Below are positions 35,691 through 48,530 of a DNA stretch of 64,000 nt, one piece after another. A program made the position numbers and the translations under genes. The stretch is from Aldrovandia affinis (Eukaryota; Chordata; Actinopteri; Notacanthiformes; Halosauridae): contig JAINUG010000039.1 of assembly GCA_029706075.1 (NCBI GenBank), positions 1,888,001-1,952,000 on the forward strand. Direction: 5' to 3'. The notes beneath the pieces are model-generated. The model worked only from the letters and a program-made list of their open reading frames with translations. It was not told the DNA's origin and searched no databases. Each line of letters starts with the position of its first letter. Position 1 is the first letter of the stretch.

Positions 35691-36111
35691 AGATTTAAGA
35701 CAGGAGTATTTCATGGGAGGAGAAAAATTGTGAAGGATGTGTTCAATTTGAAAAATACTTTGTGTCTCTGTGTTTCTGCCTCTACTACCCGACCTGGCTA
35801 ATATCTGTGCTAGGTGTGCGGTACTGCACACAGTACTAAAAAAAAAAAGAAGATAAGTGGGGTCAGCAGAACAAGAGGGCACAGGTGGGAATTAGTTAAA
35901 GGTAAATTCTGCACTGATATCAGAAAGTATGTTTTTTACACAGCGAGTTGTCAATGCGTGGAACAGCTTGCCAGGTCATGTAGTAGAGATAGAAGCAGTT
36001 GGGGTATTCAAGTCCAGGCTTGATACAGTACTGGATATTCTTTAGAAATGACAAGCCTTGATGGGCCTGTTCTCATCATTATGTATTCTTATGTTCTTAT
36101 GTTCTTACTGT

Positions 36112-38579
36112 TACCTACCCAGTGCTGAGGTCAGACTGGGCCATTAAACCCAAACAGGTCTGGACTGGTTTCCACAATGCCATGCCTCTACAGCAGGTGA
36201 CAGAGAAGAGATCTGTTGTAGCTGTAACATTCCTCCTTTAAATGCATCTGCTGTGGTGGCCACATTAATTAATGAACACCTTGATCATCTGGTGGGCTCC
36301 AGGTCATTCCTTTTACTTGACTTGCATATATGGCACATCACATCTGCAGGTATATTTGTGACAGCTGACTGCAAATTTCAGTTTATGAATTATATTTTGA
36401 TTCTCATGGTAGCTGAGGAATACATCCTTGACAGTATTTATTCAGCTTTTTAATATATCCTGTTCCTGTTCTAATATTGAGCAGAGGTGAGAGCAACGTA
36501 ACTCAATTTCCTTGTAAAAACAAATACTTATTATCATGTTTTAATAGCACATACTGTTTCTATTGTCGATTTTATTTGAAGGTCATATTTACTGTGGATA
36601 CATTTGGAAGGCAGACAGATGTTTAGGAGACAAATATATTCTTTAAATTAACATTTTTATTTCTGTAACTTTGTAAACAATACACATACATAATGCAAGC
36701 CTAATGTATTTTCCATGCCGTAATGCCTGCTGTATATTATTGCTCTCAGAAACACATTTTCATCTCTCAAAGTTAGAAGACACTTGACCCTTGACACATT
36801 TGTTGGATGAGACTGATGGCAGGGGCGGATAGCATGGTTGAGCATTGGTGTTTGTTTAGGGGGTACTTCAGTGCATATTTTGTTCTCAGAAGTCTGTTTT
36901 CCATATAATACATATATTACCATGGACACATTTACAAAATCCCAGACAGTTGATCATCCTAAGCAAATGGCAACAGCATTAAAATAAAAAAGCATGAGAA
37001 ACTACAGGTGTGGCGTGACAGCGTGTGAAATGGGTGAATTTGTGCAAAATTCAAGCTCAGTGTGTAAGATTTGTCCTGTATCTGCATCTCTTTGCAGAGA
37101 TGAAGAGTAGGTGTGCATGTCCGATGCGTGTTTACAGGATGTGCGCGCCCAGGAGATGGTTGGTATCTCCACTCTGCATGGTCTAACCACCTCAGACACC
37201 CCCGAAGGCCCCCCATGCCCCAGGCCCCTGGAGATACGGAGAGCCGATTACACCCCAGTTCCTCCTCATTCTCCGAGCGGCGACTGATATTCACGCCCTA
37301 TTAATGCCAGTTCACTTCATCTCCCCTGGTCACTTTGCATTGTCTACAGACGCAGTCGAGCAGCGGAGCGGCGAGCCGCATTCGCGCGGCGACGTGGGGA
37401 TAATTTTGCGAACCTAACGGGGCTCTGGGCATGTGCTCGGGTTTCAAGGCTTATTTCAGCAAGCCACTTAAAGTACTAGGATGAGTGGAGGACCAGTCGT
37501 TGCAGAAATAACTTGGCAACCTATTCTGTGAATACAAACAGTTGCGTTTTCTAGGGTAAGAATAAGCCCGGCTGGCAATGTAACTCAATTGCTGGTGATT
37601 TCAAGGGTGAAAACTATAAAGCAGAACAAGCCACATTATCTACAGTGCAATCCACATTATTAACAGTGCAATCATTTAACTGGTCTTCTGTGGCTGGAGT
37701 GCTTTTCCCACCATTCTGCTGAATACAGCTGGCAAACAAACGGTGTATTATTGTAATGAATGCACTTAATTATCGTTAAGGAAGGCCTTTATCATTGCTG
37801 GTCCAGCTGCCGTAGGTTGTTTTGAAGCATAATGTTTTGTCATGAGAGGATGGCCCAGTTTCATGTGTTTGGAGCAAACACATTAATCCCCCTACACCCC
37901 TCACCCTAAAGATGCCCTTTCCTACCTTTACCGAGTGGCCAGGAAGTGTAGAATGCTGTAAGAGGTCACTCCAAGCTCCTTCCAGCTCCATTCTAACCCT
38001 GGCTGTGCTCTTGTCTAGATGCTCCGACAAGGCTGTTAAAAAAAAACGGGAAAGCATTCAAAACAGAACACCTTTACCAAACGATTATGATGATTTTTTC
38101 CCCAGCTAAATATAACCTATCCATAGATGTTTAGAGACAAACCTGTGCAAACAAATGTACAGTTAACTATAATCAATGTTTCTTGTCTGATGTGATCGAG
38201 CCAGCTGTTTTCACTGAAGCTTTTGCTGGCACATCTGCTGGTTGACCGTGTGTGTAGACTAAAATAAGGCCCGCTTAAATGTCAGGTTGATGTTACAGTG
38301 CTCACAGAAGCACGGGTGGCCGTGGCCTTTAAATACCACTCAGGTTCAAGTGTGACAATGCTTAAATCAGTTTAATTCCTCTCAGGGATTGCTTTTTGGC
38401 AATTGAAAGTTGAGCCAGCAGTTCAGTCACAGTGCCGTTGCTGATCTGTGACTCGGGCCAATGTTTCAGGCGAGGGCTGAAGAATCCAGATTCTCTCGTG
38501 GGATGGGTAAAAAAAATGGGTCCGAAAAAAATGATGCGAACCCTGTTGCTATTCGAAAATTTCAAATGAGAACAGGGCC
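36112..38579. other. Intergenic, unassigned
   Basis: Mostly unique-looking sequence with a GC-rich patch at 37.1-37.45 kb. Short frames resemble no family known to me. Confidence 0.45.
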
Positions 38580-38775
38580 TATATTCATAAAGTAGAGTAG
38601 GAGTGCTGATCTAGGATCAGTTTTCCCTGTCCATATTCATTAACCTTATCCACTATGAATAAAATGAAAAAACTGATCCTAGATCAGCCTCCATATCCTA
38701 ACCTTATCCACTATGAATAAAATGAAAAAACTGATCCTAGATCAGCCTTACTCTGAGAAGCTTTATGAGTATATA
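38580..38775. mobile_element. Foldback MITE with internal duplication
   Basis: The termini TATATTCATAAAG and (complement) TATATACTCATAAAG are inverted. Inside them, GCTGATCTAGGATCAGTTTT is mirrored by AAAACTGATCCTAGATCAGC. This CTGATCTAGGATCAG foldback is common in fish. The right arm is duplicated: an identical 50-bp block occurs at 38641-38690 and 38699-38748. Confidence 0.8.
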
Positions 38776-39027
38776 TGCAGAGGGACCTTCACTTCAAGCC
38801 TGCATGTAATTGAACTGCTGAACTCGTGGTGCTGGGATTTCAGAAGCCCCGATTAATCTGATTGGCTAATGAGTTTGCATCACACACACCACACGCTGTC
38901 TGTGGACGTGGTCATTAAGCTAGAGGGGGGTTGCTCACAGAAGTCAATACGAGCCATGCTTTCCCACTGAGCCCCCAGTGCATTATGGGACAAGTATTCT
39001 GAGCTGGAGGAAGATTCATTCAGGCGC

Positions 39028-39060
<33 letters not shown>
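39028..39060. repeat. (GT)n microsatellite
   Basis: About 16 GT units, ending in GGGTAG. Confidence 0.95.
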
Positions 39061-39064
<4 letters not shown>

Positions 39065-39324
39065 GCTGCGTGGAAATCGCTCCAAGTTCCCAACCGGTTG
39101 GAAAAGATTAACCCTTAAATACCAAGAGCCAGGCTTCCTGTCCTGTTTATTCCGGTATAATGAGTTTCTAATGTAGGACTGGAATGCATGTCAAGAGTTG
39201 GAAACTGTGACAGGATAGAGAACAAGTTAAGAAAAAATAAGAGCTGGGGAGCTCTGAGCCGAGAGCCGAGAGGCTCAGTCAGTAAAAGCGCTCAGCACGA
39301 CCGCAGGCTAGGCCCTATAGAACA

Positions 39325-39580
39325 GTGGCCCCCAAACTGTGTGTCATGAGAGGGTTGAGTTGTGAAAATGTGACTTTCCACAGACATTCACGGCACAAAC
39401 AAATTTAATAGCGCACTAGTTGCATGCACGGCACTAGGCACGGTGTGCATGCAGTATACAAGTTTTGCTTGAGTTTGTCAGAAAGAGTTGTTTCACAATA
39501 TTTTAACTCCATATTGGAGCATATTTTAGGCTACGTTTTATGAAAGGGTGGGTCACAGATGATGTATTTCCTCGTTAGAT
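39325..39580 (+). mobile_element. hAT-like MITE, family member 3
   Basis: It starts CAGTGGCCCCCAAACTGTGT. It contains GCACTAGTTGCATGCACGGC and TTTAGGCTACGTTTTATGAA then AGGGTGGGTCAC, parallel to the elements at 7965 and (inverted) 31329. The right terminus is unclear. Confidence 0.5.
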
Positions 39581-39602
39581 GTTATTAAATAGAATAGAAT
39601 AT

Positions 39603-39770
39603 TTGGTTCTGTGTAGCTCACTAGGTAGAGCTTGGCACTAACAATGCTTAGGTTGTGGATTCAATTCCCATTGCGACCACATATACTGAAAAATTTATGC
39701 ATTCACTACAGTGAGTCGCTTTGGATAAAAGTGTCTGCTAAATGGCATATATATTATTATTATTATATTT
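39603..39770 (+). mobile_element. tRNA-derived SINE, copy C (diverged)
   Basis: Head GGTTCTGTGTAGCTCACTAG, altered box B GGATTCAATTCC, and tail GTGAGTCGCTTTGGATAAAA. It carries more substitutions than copies A, B and D, so it is the oldest full-length copy here. Confidence 0.82.
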
Positions 39771-40135
39771 AAGCTTAGGCTATAACATTAGCGGACTTTG
39801 ACCATGAGTAAGGAAACCAGGGTACCTCAGGCTACCATTGCTTTAGCTCCTCCAAAATGGCACATCTGGAACCGACAGCCTATCAGCTGTCATCAGTGAG
39901 AGATAAGCATCTCGTACATTTGGCCGTACCCCTCTGTGTCGCTGGCTCACAGGTAGAGCATTTGAAGGCAGATGCAGTGCGTGGGTGCAGGTGACCCTGG
40001 TGACACTAGAAGCACGATTGGCCTTTTACACATTTGGGAGGGAAAAAGGAGGAAGTGATTATTCAAGGAAGGAGAGGGGAAATGAATGACCCGGGCCACA
40101 CCCAAATCACATTGTCTTTTTTTGTGACTTTTTGT

Positions 40136-40205
40136 AGAATGACTGCAACGCTTTTATCCAAAGCGACTTACTGTTGGAACAGTATATGGGGCCCCAGTGG
40201 AATGT
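40136..40205 (-). mobile_element. tRNA-derived SINE, 5'-truncated tail fragment
   Basis: The minus strand reads CCACTGGGGCCCCATATACTG, then GTAAGTCGCTTTGGATAAAA and GCG. This is the box-B-to-tail part of the same SINE, lacking the head. Confidence 0.72.
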
Positions 40206-43200
40206 CCATTCTGTGAAGGCAAACAGACGTTTAAACACAAATGTATTTGCATCGTGCTTAGACGTGCACTCTGTATGCGCACTGTTTCCAAAGTTACCCG
40301 AAAAGATCGTTGAGCCATTAAACGCATTTGTCTCCTGAGCATCCAAACGACCAGTTTAACACCTGTATCCACGGTAAATTGGTGGCCGCGTAGAGTGAAG
40401 CAAACACTGTGTGAATGCATTTGCATCGATCGGGGGTGCGGTGCCAGGCACATGGGAATGGAGTGCTGGGGGAGCACTCGATATGCAATTATGGGGAGCA
40501 AATGCAGAGGGGTGGGGTGGGGGTGTGCGGGGCCTGCCATTGTCGCGCTAGCACTCAGGCAGAGCAGGGCCTGTAGGGCGCACGGCCGCAGCCAGTGAGC
40601 GTGTCTGAGCCATGTGGCAGGGTCAATAAGTGCACCATCACCCCCCCGCCCACCACACGTCATGTTTTTCCATTCTGTGCCATTGCGAGCTTGGTAGGTA
40701 GAGTTTTTGCCCCCTCGCTCGGACCCCTCGCAGGCACCTCACGAGGCCTCTTACAGGCTCCTCTCACCAAAGCGACCAGGTAAATACTTTTGCTGTTGGC
40801 CGGAGGTCCTCAGGGACAATCGTTGCCCTGGGAAGGAAGAGGGAGGATAGAGGAGGGAATGGGAAAGAGAGGGGGGGTTTGTCCTAATTCAGGTAAACCA
40901 CTCACTCAGTGCACTTGCACTCACTTGCATGAGAAATCGACTATCCAGTTAGCACGGGCGCACAAAAAATGATACATAACATAATTCTAGGCTTAAGGCT
41001 CAATATGTGTGTGTGTGTTTTGAGTGTCAGTTGAGGCATGGCGATTTGGGTTGTTTCATCATGCTGACCTGGACCGTGACAGGGTTGTAAGGTTATGAGT
41101 CAGAAGCTGTAGATTAGAGTCAAATGTAAACAGGCAAACAGCACAACCAATGCTTCAAACATAGAATGAGAACGAGTCATTTGATTTGTGAGTAGATTCT
41201 TTGAATGAACTGCAATCTTTTCAGTTTTGTGCTTCCATTGTGCTATAAACAAATCACAATGGATTCACAGTTAAGCATCTGCTAATGTAGCAGAGTTGAA
41301 TCAGACGGCACATGCATCTACCACAGAGGGCAACGTCACACCCCCAACCTCTCACCTCAGCTAGTTAACGGTATCTTTTGTTATGCTGTTTGAACGACAA
41401 GAAAATGAACTACGGGAGTTTAGTTTGTAGAGTGTAGCAGAACTGAGCATGTCAGTCTGCTGCTGATTATGACATCACAATCATACAGTAAGAATTGCAT
41501 CAAGATTCACAGATTCTACAGATGCACCAGATACTCAGCTCCTGCATTCCTTCCATCCTCTCTACTCTACAGGAGGTTCTGGTTGGCAACAGTAGTTTCT
41601 GGTGCTATATTATGGTGCAAAATGCCCATTGCCACAGTACTGTACTAGGTCACGCCCCCTTAATGAATTAATTTTTATCAAATTGGAATGTTTCAGCTTT
41701 AAGGTTAGGGAGACAGAATTTCCTGGTGAGTATCTGGCGAGTCTAAAGAATCTGTGGAAACATCTCTTCCTATATCAAGTTGACAGACCTTTGCCACAGT
41801 TCTAACTGTTTATGATTTCTTTGTACATCAATCTGTTCATTGAAAATGTTCATTGGTGTGGTTTCATTCTCACACCTCTCTGCCAGTATCAGCGTGAAAA
41901 ACACAAATTGTGGCCAGCTTCTCAGCCACTTATTTACTTCAACTGCGAGAGAATTTCAAAAGCATTTAATCTAACTTTGGGCATTCATTCCCACATAAAA
42001 GCTCATTTTAATGATGAAGCAGCAGTAGAAGTGCACCCTTTTGTGTACAATTTATTTTTTTTTGCCAAAACATGTGTGTAAGGGTGCTTTTGTATGATGG
42101 TCCCATTTTCAGTACCATCCCTTAAGTAGAGACAAATTGCTGGGACTGTCTCTTTAAGAGCCAACTGTCATGGCTGACAGCCGTTCTGCCCTCTGCTTCT
42201 CTTTACGAGTCACCAGGAGACCCCAACATCAGGGAATTCACACAGAGTTATTTTAATGCTTTTCTCATTTACTTAGGCTTAGGCTGTATTATCATTACTC
42301 AGAATAACATGTTCTGCCCCCAGAGAGAGCGAGAGGATGTGGACGAGGAACCATTACACAGCGGTAGGTTCATTTTTTAGCCATGACGGAACATGACGGA
42401 GATCCATTTTCCCTCCAAATGACCATCCAGCTCCCTGTTGAGGGTGCCATAAACTGCAATCAGTTTCTTTCCCAGTGTTTTAAAAGCCAGCATCCCAAAT
42501 GGTGTATCCGTTGTCTATTCTGGAGCTGTTGAGCTGTGCAATGATCTCTTGTTTCCGCAGCCCACAGACTGACACATTTAAGATTGAAGAGCAAAAGAAT
42601 AGCTGGTGATCATTCGTGAGGCAGCAATTCTGGCCTAAAGAGTTACGCTCTAACCCCAAATTCAACTCTCCATTGTCATTGTGGAGACTTGCGAGCAAAT
42701 GAGTAACAGTTAAGGAGATCCATTAACTTTACCACAGTGCACTTGGCTGTGTATCGCCTGAAATGTTTCAAGAAATAAAATACTCCAAATAAGAGGCCAT
42801 CTTGAAAAGTGAGATTTTTTTTTGGTACAGCGAACAGTTTGTGTAAGAGTACAAAACCCAGTTAAAAATGTTTCTAAAATGATTACTTCATTGAACTCTC
42901 ACATTTTTCAGAATTGGTTGACAGAATGGGCCGCCCCTTACCTGTTACCTATTTGGTCTACTTTTGGACATATAAGTCTCTAAAATAAATTTTCACACTT
43001 CCTTGATAATGATATGGTATGTAATATACGGTATGTAATATAATGTTGTTGGAACCATTTTAAATATCCTTTAATAAACATGAAATGTAAACTGTTATAT
43101 TTTGATATTACACTGGAGTATGGAACATCAAATCTTCATTGAATTGTTGTCAAGCCTTTGAAATGAAACTGCGAAAGCAATTAATTAAACATCACACATG

Positions 43201-44847
43201 TACACCCCTGGTGACTGGATTAATTGCTGAGCTAGAGTTGCTGTGGTCTCAATTCAATGATTCGCAAAATGAAATGAGTTTCTAGGCAGCACAGTATTCG
43301 GCCTTCAAGATGTTAGCCTTGAAGACGAGGTCAGATTATCCCTGTCACAACCTGCCAGGCTGTTCCGTAGTTTAGGAGCACTTTTGATGGATTGCTGCCT
43401 TTGAAATACTGTTGGACTTTCAGTCGAGGTTCATATGAGGAATAACATACACTTATTTTCCTTGTGTAAAAAAAACATTTTGACACTCAGATCAATAGAG
43501 ATTGATCTATGAAAGACAGTGCTTACCGAGTTTAGAGAGTTTTATTTCATGGAAAATGTGTCAAGCAGCAAGACTCCAACAAGGCACATGCAATGGGCTG
43601 GTTATCTAGAGTGCCAGCAGGTAACTCCAAAACATTGCGACCACAAAACGAATACCACCGTTAATTGAAACACAATGGTACATATTTGTGTTTCCCCCCC
43701 AATAACATTTCCCATTCGTAGCCTGACAAATAGCGTTGGGCCTTCTTTGCAGAGGAAGAACATTATCCCAGTGCTGTACACCTGTCCTCAAATGAAAACG
43801 ACACTGAAGCAAATGAAGGATCCGGCTGGAGATAATCGATATTTTCCAAACGCTGAACCATTCCGTGAATGTGAACAAGACAAGATGAGTTCAGTCTGAT
43901 TTCCCTGGGCATGGAATCAGATTGTGCATGCATATTTTCCCTGTGTGTCAAATCAAGATAATTACATGAGAATCCATTTCAGCTTGTCAGTTTAAACCAA
44001 AAATTGGCAAAATAATCTTGATGGGTTCAAGAAATATTGTCCAAGTCTATATTTAAACACAATCTATGTTTCATTGATGAAACGAAATGCTGGTAGATGT
44101 CCCTGATGCAGACTGAAGCTCAATGTTTGTGAAAGGGAAGCATGTTTTAGAAAATAAATTACAAGAGAAATACCTTCATCTCCAAATCTCGATTCATTTC
44201 CACACCTTTTTCTTCCTCTCTGATGAGCACTGCTGTCAGTTCTCCTCGCCGCGGTCCCTTCTGCTGCTGCTCCGGAAATGGTCTCACAGATACCGTGAAA
44301 GGCCCGTGATGCATTGCTGTAATGAGGTCGTAGCCTTGAGGCAAAAACAACTAGTTTGCTAAGCATGGTGGCCTTTTGGCTCGCCTCGTAATTTCATCAG
44401 TAAAGCCCTATTAAACAGTGCGCTCGGAGGGGTAGGCGAGATACGCGGCATGCAGTCTTTGGTGTATAAAGTCCTCACAGCCATTATACAACAAACCCTC
44501 AACCAGGCACTTCAACTTCATTCACAGGACAGTCTACCCAACCCCCACCGCCTTTGGCCGTTTCCGGACATTGTCAAATCTACGTTATTGACAGGAACTG
44601 TGGGTCATGTTACTGTGAGTCATGCATGTCCAGGGATCTGGGAATGGTGTGTAACAGGAGGAGGGCCTGGGCCATAAAGGTGGCTGGTTGACAGATGAAG
44701 AGTCACTGCAGATGGCAATAGACGATGAAATCAGCAGTTCACTGTCAGCCGATTACCAAACCTCCGAGCTTCAGCACCCCCACACTAAAATGGGAAAAAG
44801 AGTCTAATATCGCTAAGTCTGAAGAGTGTTCTCTGTTTTTACTCAAT
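40206..44847. other. Intergenic, unassigned
   Basis: Predominantly unique-looking sequence. A minus-strand frame at 40154-40663 is low in family resemblance and overlaps SINE sequence. No gene is supported. Confidence 0.45.
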
Positions 44848-44893
44848 TTTGTCATTTGGCATACGCTTTGATCCAAAGCAGCTTACAAGAGTT
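44848..44893 (-). repeat. L2-type SINE/LINE tail fragment
   Basis: Minus strand TTGTAAGCTGCTTTGGATCA then AAGCGTATGCCAAATGAC is the conserved L2-like tail, isolated from any recognisable head. Confidence 0.6.
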
Positions 44894-45582
44894 CATTCTC
44901 TTGAACGACAAGTGGAAAAATAATAATTTTCATAATAATTCAGCATTCAATTCAATAAATCAATTCAACAACATAATGCTCCAGCAGCTGTTTCATGCAA
45001 GAAGCAGAGAGAGCCATAGTAGAGAACAGACAAAATGTGAAAAGACATTTTGGGGAAGATGAAGGGCTTATCGAACTTTGGAACTTTCATCCATCTGCAG
45101 GACTGAAAACGCTTTAATTCAATGGGATCACTCTTCAGACGGAAACTTGTCCTTCCTTCCTATTGCACGAGAACAGTAAGGCAGTAAACTGCATACTCAA
45201 CAATTAGCATGGTTGAGGATAGTCATTCTGCTAATGCAGACAGAAGCTCTGAATGTGCCACAGAACTCAATTGAAGTCACTATGTCCTTCTAGCTTTAAG
45301 AAACTGTCAGAAAAAAGTATGACTTAGATATGAGGCGATGGCTTGAATTATTAGTAGGACACCAGAGCTCTGCCCTCGAGCATGGTATAATTATGAGCAC
45401 AGGGTACAATAATCTGTACTTTAAAATCTCTTTAGAGCAAAGTGTCCAGGTTTGGAGGTCCCTTGTAGATGTACGCTTTGTATAAACGGCCATCCTTCTC
45501 CCCCACCCCTCGCTTTGGTTGCCTGTGCTTTTCCATCTGGCAAGCATCTAAACACAATTACACCGCTGACAATTCCAAAGCA

Positions 45583-45621
45583 CAAAAGAACCTGTTTTAA
45601 AAAAAGAACCTGTTTTAAAAA
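45583..45621. repeat. Short tandem repeat, two 19-bp units
   Basis: AAAAGAACCTGTTTTAAAAA occurs twice in tandem. Confidence 0.85.
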
Positions 45622-46084
45622 GCTCCAGTTGCATCATTTAAATTGCAACACCTGTGACGCACAGAAGTGGCTTCCCCCTGCAAGCGTTGATCAGGCTTCC
45701 TGAAATGTGTTCCCCTGCTCCATTCATCTTCTAACTGAGGAAGGGCTCTTAGCAACATGGAACAAATCTCTTTATCGGTCCAGTCCCTCAGGCTGATAGC
45801 TTCATGATAATCGAGTTGCTATTGGATTTCCATGAAAGTGAGACGTTTTTAAAAACGGACCGGAAAAGACTTTCTCCATTTTGTCTAATTTACCAGGGCG
45901 GCTCTGCTCCTTGGTGGATAGAAAATGGGAAAAATAGCAAAAGCAGACCCTCTTGAAATGGACCCAGTGTTCACTGTCATTCCTCCCTGGTCATTACATA
46001 GAATGGCTGTGCAGATGTCTACCCGCCCTTGCCGGTGTTCACCGCAGTGGGAGTATATGTACCACCAACCACTGTTTTAATGGG

Positions 46085-46250
46085 CAGCAGTGTAGTATAA
46101 TTGTTAGGGAAACTGGGGCACTGCCATCGTACCCTTGAGCAAGGTACTTAACCGCAATTGCATGAGTAGGTATTCAGCTGTATACATGGGTTGTATGCAA
46201 AAATGAAGTCCCTCTGGATAAGAGTGTCTGCTAAATGCCTACAATATAAA
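46085..46250 (+). mobile_element. Second SINE family with L2-type tail, head deleted
   Basis: GGCAGCAGTGTAGTATAATTGTTAGG, then CACTGCCATCGTACCCTTGAGC and AAGGTACTTAACC, then CTCTGGATAAGAGTGTCTGC and TAAATGCC. This layout is typical of a widespread fish SINE whose tail matches L2 LINEs. The middle of the tRNA-like head, including box B, is missing. Confidence 0.72.
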
Positions 46251-47271
46251 TGTCATTTTGGCCTTTGTTTAAACTTACAACAGGTTGACTGAAAGGGCGT
46301 GAATTTCAATGCTCAGGGTTCAGATTTGGTTCTCACTGGTGTCATGCATCAGTGAACGACATTACGCCTTCATATCCTTGTTCGCATTACGACTGCATAG
46401 CACGCAAAACTCCTGCTTCATGTCACAGTTACTCCAAAAAAAACTCCTGCTTTTCCTCAAAGTGGGTTTGGTTATTAAGTGTATCGCCAGTGCGCCCCAT
46501 GAATATTAATGTTCCTCTCGTCACTATTATAAGCTTGCTTCAGAGTCACTCATTTTACTGCAGTCCTATTCCGCCGTACCGTAGTTAAACATGCAACAGA
46601 GCATAGCATACGTATTTATCAGGTACGATAAGGCTGCCAGCCCGTCGTTTACGCCAGTGTAAGTGATGTGGTCTGAACCAGAAGCAGCACCACAACTCGC
46701 AACCTTCTTAGCCTCACCAGAAATACTCAAGAGACGCGGTTCGCTTCCCACGCAAAGATCCCCGGTGCCCAGAACTAATCAAGCTCTCGTCTTCACCCCA
46801 CTCTGACATCCCATCCATAGCCAGCTCCCGTGCTTCATGAGCTAAGCCTGGCCATGTATATTTCAGACCCAGAACCAGAACCCACAACCCTCTCGGCTGC
46901 ACCAGCATTAAGCCAGATTTATGCTCAATCGGGCATCCACAGCATTCACTGTCACAAACGGCGAACATGGCCTCTGCAAACGTCAGGGCATTCAAGGTAC
47001 TTGTGCTTCAAAGAGCGGAGTGCGTCATTACTGGCCACACTCTGGGATAATAGGTGGTGGTACAGATGATTTATGAAGGAAGCGAAGTAAACTCCCCCAC
47101 AGTGCTAGTCGACCAATCATCGTCTGTGTATGGATGTGGCCTCTGTGGTGCCCTATGCATTGTTTAGCATTTGCGAAGACCCTGATTTTGACCAACATGC
47201 ACTGTGGTTCTGGCCACAAATGCTTCATTTAGTCGGCGAGGCCCTCCTTACCATTTATGCCGGATTAAGCA

Positions 47272-47817
47272 TACAGTACCAGTCAAAAGTTTGAGCACAC
47301 CTGCTGGAAACTAGGTTTATCTCATAATTGACAATGTTTTACACCATATCATTTTCATGAAAATGACAAAAAACACATGTAATGATAAACAAAAGGAACA
47401 TAAAAGCAACGTTCAATAAAATTGAATTGAAAATTGAATCTTGGATTCCTCAAAATAGTCACCCTTTGCTGTGATAACAGCCTCACAAACACGGGCAATT
47501 CGGTTAATAAGTTTCAGCAGGAAATCACCCGATATGTCTTCCCAGCTCTCCTGCAGAAATTCCCAGAGGCACTTGTGGGTTGCTTTACTTTGACTGTTCT
47601 GTCCAGTTCATCCCATACAAGTTCTATGGGATTGAAGTCTGGACACTGCACAGGCCAGGTCCTTAGTTTGAGTTGTCCTTCACGTTCCCACTTCACCAGA
47701 TAGTTCTTGCACAACTTCAAGGTGTGTTTCGGTCGTTATCTTGCTCAAGAATGAAGGAGTGCCCGTTTAGCCGTAGTCCAGATGGAAGGTGTACTCAAAC
47801 CTTTGACTGGTACTGTA
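47272..47817 (-). mobile_element. Tc1-like deletion derivative with long inverted termini
   Basis: Left TACAGTACCAGTCAAAAGTTT and right (complement) TACAGTACCAGTCAAAGGTTT are near-perfect inverted repeats of about 30 bp. The 546-bp body keeps only part of a minus-strand transposase (KYLVKWEREGQLKLRTW-like, CPDFNPIELVWDELDRTVKV, the block with the catalytic Glu), so it is nonautonomous. This is a third Tc1 family in the window. Confidence 0.9.
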
Positions 47818-48530
47818 CATCCTGCTTTTTGTGGTCAGCTGGATGTAACTCTCAGGTCCCCGGTGCAAGGAACTAATCGAGCTCTTGTTGACATCACCAT
47901 CGATGGTGGCCCGCGTGCTTCACGTGCAAATGCCTTGCTTCATATGTTTACTTCGGTTTTATTAGAAAGTCATTGAGTGGCTGCCACTTTTGCTTCTTGT
48001 TAATTGAAGAGGGGGGGAAGGGGGTATCACCTGCTCTCCAGTGATAAAGACAAACACTGTGTTCACTCAGTCGGAAGTAAATGATGAATGTTCCTCCTCT
48101 GCAGTCTCATCCAGTGTCCTGGGGCCCAGTGAGTGACAGAAACTCAACAATATGCTCCGGTTTCCTGGAACTACTGAAATATTTCCCCACTCCCGAGCCA
48201 ATGAAAGACAATCCGAAATAAATGGTAGTTATTGGACAAATTGGTACAATTGGGACAAATCCTGCATAGCCGTACTATAACTGCAGAGTCCTTGTTTAAT
48301 TGTGTAGGGGGAAATGGTTCGGTGCTAGCCATTAATGCTCTGAAATTCCTTTTTTCTTGTTTTGTTGTAAGAAATTGTCTAGATTATTGATTAGGCAAGT
48401 TGCTACTGCTATTCTGAAAGACAACAAGACCCTTCCTCTTGTTTACTCAAGTGACTACCTGGCCGTTACTCAAAATCAATTAATTACAGGAAATGAGCAC
48501 AAATTGATCCGAGGATGTCATTTAATGAGC

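Larger units (their letters stand above)
33390..36111 (+). mobile_element. Degenerate CR1/Rex1-like LINE
   Basis: In order, all plus strand: an ORF1-like esterase relic (about 33530-33690), an endonuclease start with FHCLNARSIKSTLLELEA and ITETWAGA (about 33927-34060), and a reverse transcriptase (34975-35350, resuming after a nested SINE to about 35690). Then come C-terminal pieces (KGKFCTDIRKYVFYT) and a 3' tail of TTATGTTCTTATGTTC at 36090-36110. Stops and frameshifts run throughout, so the element is dead. Confidence 0.85.

Noticed and set aside
40154-40663. 169-codon minus-strand frame
   Set aside because: No recognisable motif, biased composition, and overlaps a SINE tail at one end.
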